Assembly (NCBI RefSeq): GCF_036711975.1
Contig: NC_091968.1
Location: 29,373,001-29,437,000, forward strand
Origin: Onthophagus taurus
Taxonomy: Eukaryota > Arthropoda > Insecta > Coleoptera > Scarabaeidae
Reading direction: 5' to 3'
DNA length: 64,000 bases
The position numbers were made by a program, and so were the translations under genes. Shown piece after piece: positions 61,478 through 64,000 of the stretch (within the stretch, counting starts at the first letter, position 1; each line of letters begins with the position of its first letter). The notes beneath the pieces were generated by a model that was not told the origin of the DNA, did no database searches, and saw only the letters and a list, made by a program, of their open reading frames with translations.

Positions 61478-62606
61478 ATGGGTAAACAACCGTTATTTAC
61501 AAACCCAGTAATTCAATCACCTTGGACAAGCTCAGCCCCAAAGACGATTGCTGTTAAAAATAAGGTTAAAATTCAAAAAGATAATGAAGATAACAATATT
61601 CATAAATATTTGGATAGATATTCATCGTTGTTTTCGATAAATTTCCCGGTAAGTTTTTAACATTTCTATTTGGCGAGTATTTGCAGCTTTTTTTAAATTT
61701 GCCGCTTCTCGCATCTCAATTGCTAGCGGTCCTTTCATTCCATCACCTTCACCTCTACATCTACACATTGATATCCCGGATCCATTTTTTTCTAGGCCTT
61801 CTTCTTTCGTTTCTTTTTGTTGGCACCCTTCCAACAAACCTTCCATGTCAGTAGGATTCTCTCTTTACTCATTCGGCAAAGATGTCCATGTCGTAGGCAA
61901 AAGCCGTAATTCGCCATTTCACAGAAAACCTAGTCATTATACGTTCAGTTTCAAAAAAACTGCCCCCATCATAGAATTATTGGTGTTGCTGAGTTCAATG
62001 ACGATATAGCAGAAGAACAAAATGAACAACAACAGGAAATACCACTTAGTGTAATAGAAGTAATCGAAACTACAAACTTTGAAGTAACGCTTTTTTCTCA
62101 TATTTCTGTGTTTATAGGATTTATTTTTTCTCGCTTATGTTTTTTCTTGTTTTTAACATTTAAAAATAATAAATTAATAAATTTTTTTGTTGTAGTATCA
62201 AAAATTGGGTTTTCAAGCACACAGCGGTTCTTATTACGCTTTTTACAAATTGGCAAAATACGAACTTAAAGAATCATCTGGTAGTTTATTCAAAATTCAA
62301 TTAATACCAACCGCTATATCATCCCAGGATATTCAACGTCAAATACAACCTAGATTTGAATATAAATTGCAACAAAAATTGCAAGGAAAAATGATTCCCA
62401 GTTCAACAAAGGCGCCTTTGTCAATGAATTCGTCGGTTGAAGTGATTGATATAACGGATGATGGGGTTGCCACAAATGTAGGTGAAAATGTAATTAAATA
62501 TGGGAGGAGTGCTGGAAGAAAACAGAAATCGCCGAAGATGTATGTTAAAATCGCTCCAAAAGCCACAATACTTGCAAAAAGCGAATTAGAAAAATTTATG
62601 AAATGA
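61478..62606 (+). CDS. Unidentified protein with SUMO-interacting-like motif
   Basis: Exons 61478-61648 and 62196-62606 join in phase 0 to give 193 aa. The N-terminus MGKQPLFTNPVIQSPWTSSA is followed by a predicted helical stretch ending DRYSSLFSINFP. Exon 2 starts YQKLGFQAHSGSYYAFYKLA and carries a Gln-rich piece. The acidic motif VEVIDITDD matches a SUMO-interacting motif (hydrophobic core VIDI followed by acids). The C-terminus is basic (GRSAGRKQKSPK). Probably nuclear, but I do not recognise it. The intron (547 bp) contains mini-frames without motifs, possibly an old insertion. Confidence 0.62.
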
Positions 62607-62849
62607 AATGATGGTGTGAAAATGAAAATGGGATGAATTTTACTTTATTCTAGTTATCTATTTTGAGAGTGATAGATTTTGTTATTTTTTTCTTATTATT
62701 AACTAACAAAGACCGATTTTTTTTGCCAAGTTGTTATAATAAGAATATTTTTATTTTTTAAGAGTTTATTTATTTTTGGGTTATGTCCCTATTAAGTTTG
62801 TTTCAATAAATATTTTCATTTTTCATACGCAATCGCTTTTTTTTCATCA
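62607..62849. other. 3' UTR
   Basis: 3' flank of the preceding gene, with an AATAAA near 62805. Nothing else is seen. Confidence 0.45.
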
Positions 62850-64000
62850 ACATTTCAAATAAACTGTCACTTTTGACGTTTAATTGCCAACGTTGAAAAT
62901 TAATTTACATATTCGTATGTTTGGGTTCATTTTGAAGGATAATATAAAATATAATTCATTAAGCGATCATTTTTGACGTTTTTGAGACAAAATTGAAGCT
63001 TTAAAATCAAGATAAAATCACGAACTTCATGTTGAAATTGTCATTTTTGATGTTTAAGTTTCCAGTTTGTGATAAAAATGTAACTTTTGACGTTTAACTA
63101 TCAAAATTGACGTTTTTTGATTGAATTAAATTTAATACTTTAATATTAGCTGTCACTTTTGACGTTTAATTGTCAACGTTGAAGGTTAATTTACATATTA
63201 GTGACATTTGAAGCGTAAATTTTAATGTATGGGTTAATTTTGAAGTATAATATGAAATATAATTCATTAAGCGATCATTTTAAACATTTTTGAGACAAAA
63301 TTGAAGCTTTAAAATCAAGATAAAATCACGAACTTCAAGTTGAAATTGTCATTTTTGATGTTTAAGTTTCCAGTTTGTAATAAAAATGTAATTTTTGACG
63401 TTTAACTATCAAAATTGACGTTTTTTGATTGAATTAAATTTAATACTTTAATATTAGATGTCACTTTTGACGTTTAATTGTCAACGTTGAAGGTTAATTT
63501 ACATATTTGTGACATTTCAAGCGTAAATTTTAATGTATGGGTTAATTTTGAAGTATAATATGAAATATAATTCATTAAGCGATCATTTTAAACGTTTTTG
63601 AGACAAAATTGAAGCTTTAAAATCAAGATAAAATCACGAACTTCATGTTGAAATTGTCATTTTTGATGTTTAAGTTTCCAGTTTGTAATAAAAATGTAAT
63701 TTTTGACGTTTAACTATCAAAATTGACGGTTTTTGATTGAATTAAATTTAATACTTTAATATTAGCTGTCACTTTTGACGTTTAATTGTCAACGTTGAAG
63801 GTTAATTTACATATTTGTGACATTTAAAGCGTGAATTTTAATGTATGGGTTAATTTTGAAGTATAATATGAAATATAATTCATTAAGCGATCATTTTAAA
63901 CGTATTTGAGACAAAATTGAAGCTTTAAAATCAAGATTAAATCACGAACTTCATGTTGAAATTGTCATTTTTGATGTTTAAGTTTCCAGTTTGTGATAAA
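62850..64000. repeat. 308-bp satellite, reverse orientation, running off the window
   Basis: The reverse complement of the array at 16840-18420. The word TTGACG before GTTTTTTGATTGAATT recurs at 63107, 63415 and 63723, exactly 308 bp apart. At least three and a half units are visible, and the array continues beyond 64000. The first unit (62850-63060) has a deletion relative to the others. Confidence 0.9.

Noticed and set aside
61622-61846. Minus-strand 74-codon frame in an intron
   Set aside because: No family match; possibly part of an old insertion at about 61660-62090, but too weak to call.

Overview
This is an AT-rich animal nuclear segment, almost certainly from an insect. The genes are intron-rich, with short GT-AG introns next to very long repeat-filled ones. 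Most recognisable products are conserved eukaryotic housekeeping proteins, and the mariner, piggyBac-type and LINE remnants are of kinds common in insects. A beetle is plausible, but nothing here proves the order. Gene models below were built by hand from splice sites and reading phase; every multi-exon model closes in frame.

Layout. 1-15.6 kb: an unidentified small coiled-coil gene (+), then NCAPH2 (condensin II subunit, -). The NCAPH2 coding exons are separated by a 9 kb intron packed with transposons: a piggyBac-type TTAA element filled with a 190-bp tandem array, a mariner, and several MITEs. 15.6-20 kb: a tetraspanin gene (+), divergent from NCAPH2, whose first intron carries a 308-bp satellite and foldback repeats. 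20-24.7 kb: gene-free, with a composite mariner element holding other transposons. 24.7-33.2 kb: a cluster of mitochondrial genes. NDUFB5 (-) and FDX2 (+) share a 200-bp promoter interval, and NDUFAF5 (-) is convergent with FDX2. NDUFAF5 has a 5.7 kb intron with a long-TIR transposon and a three-layer nest (foldback, LINE, mariner). 33.5-38.1 kb: CDK8 (+), followed by a ~740-bp tandem repeat that contains a piece of CDK8 coding sequence. 38.9-49.4 kb: an SLC16-type monocarboxylate transporter (-) with a 421-bp satellite in an intron and two candidate alternative first exons. 49.4-54.6 kb: sparse DNA with a LINE fragment and possible promoter or leader sequence. 54.6-62.6 kb: a compact block with a small membrane protein, THOC7, RpL18A, ALKBH6 (-), RpS30/FUBI (-), a candidate secreted peptide, a CUE-like protein and a protein with a SUMO-interacting-like motif. 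62.85 kb to the end: the 308-bp satellite again, in the opposite orientation.

How it fits together. The genes do not form one pathway. Three neighbours serve mitochondria: FDX2 supports Fe-S cluster synthesis, NDUFB5 is a complex I subunit and NDUFAF5 a complex I assembly factor. Two are ribosomal protein genes with pyrimidine-rich starts, and CDK8, THOC7 and NCAPH2 are nuclear. The most unusual content is in the repeats: four separate tandem arrays (190, 308, 421 and ~740 bp), one inside a TTAA-type transposon and one carrying a CDK8 exon fragment; a foldback family with a paired compensatory change; and a 34-bp palindrome with a perfect 9-bp target duplication that looks like a minimal MITE.
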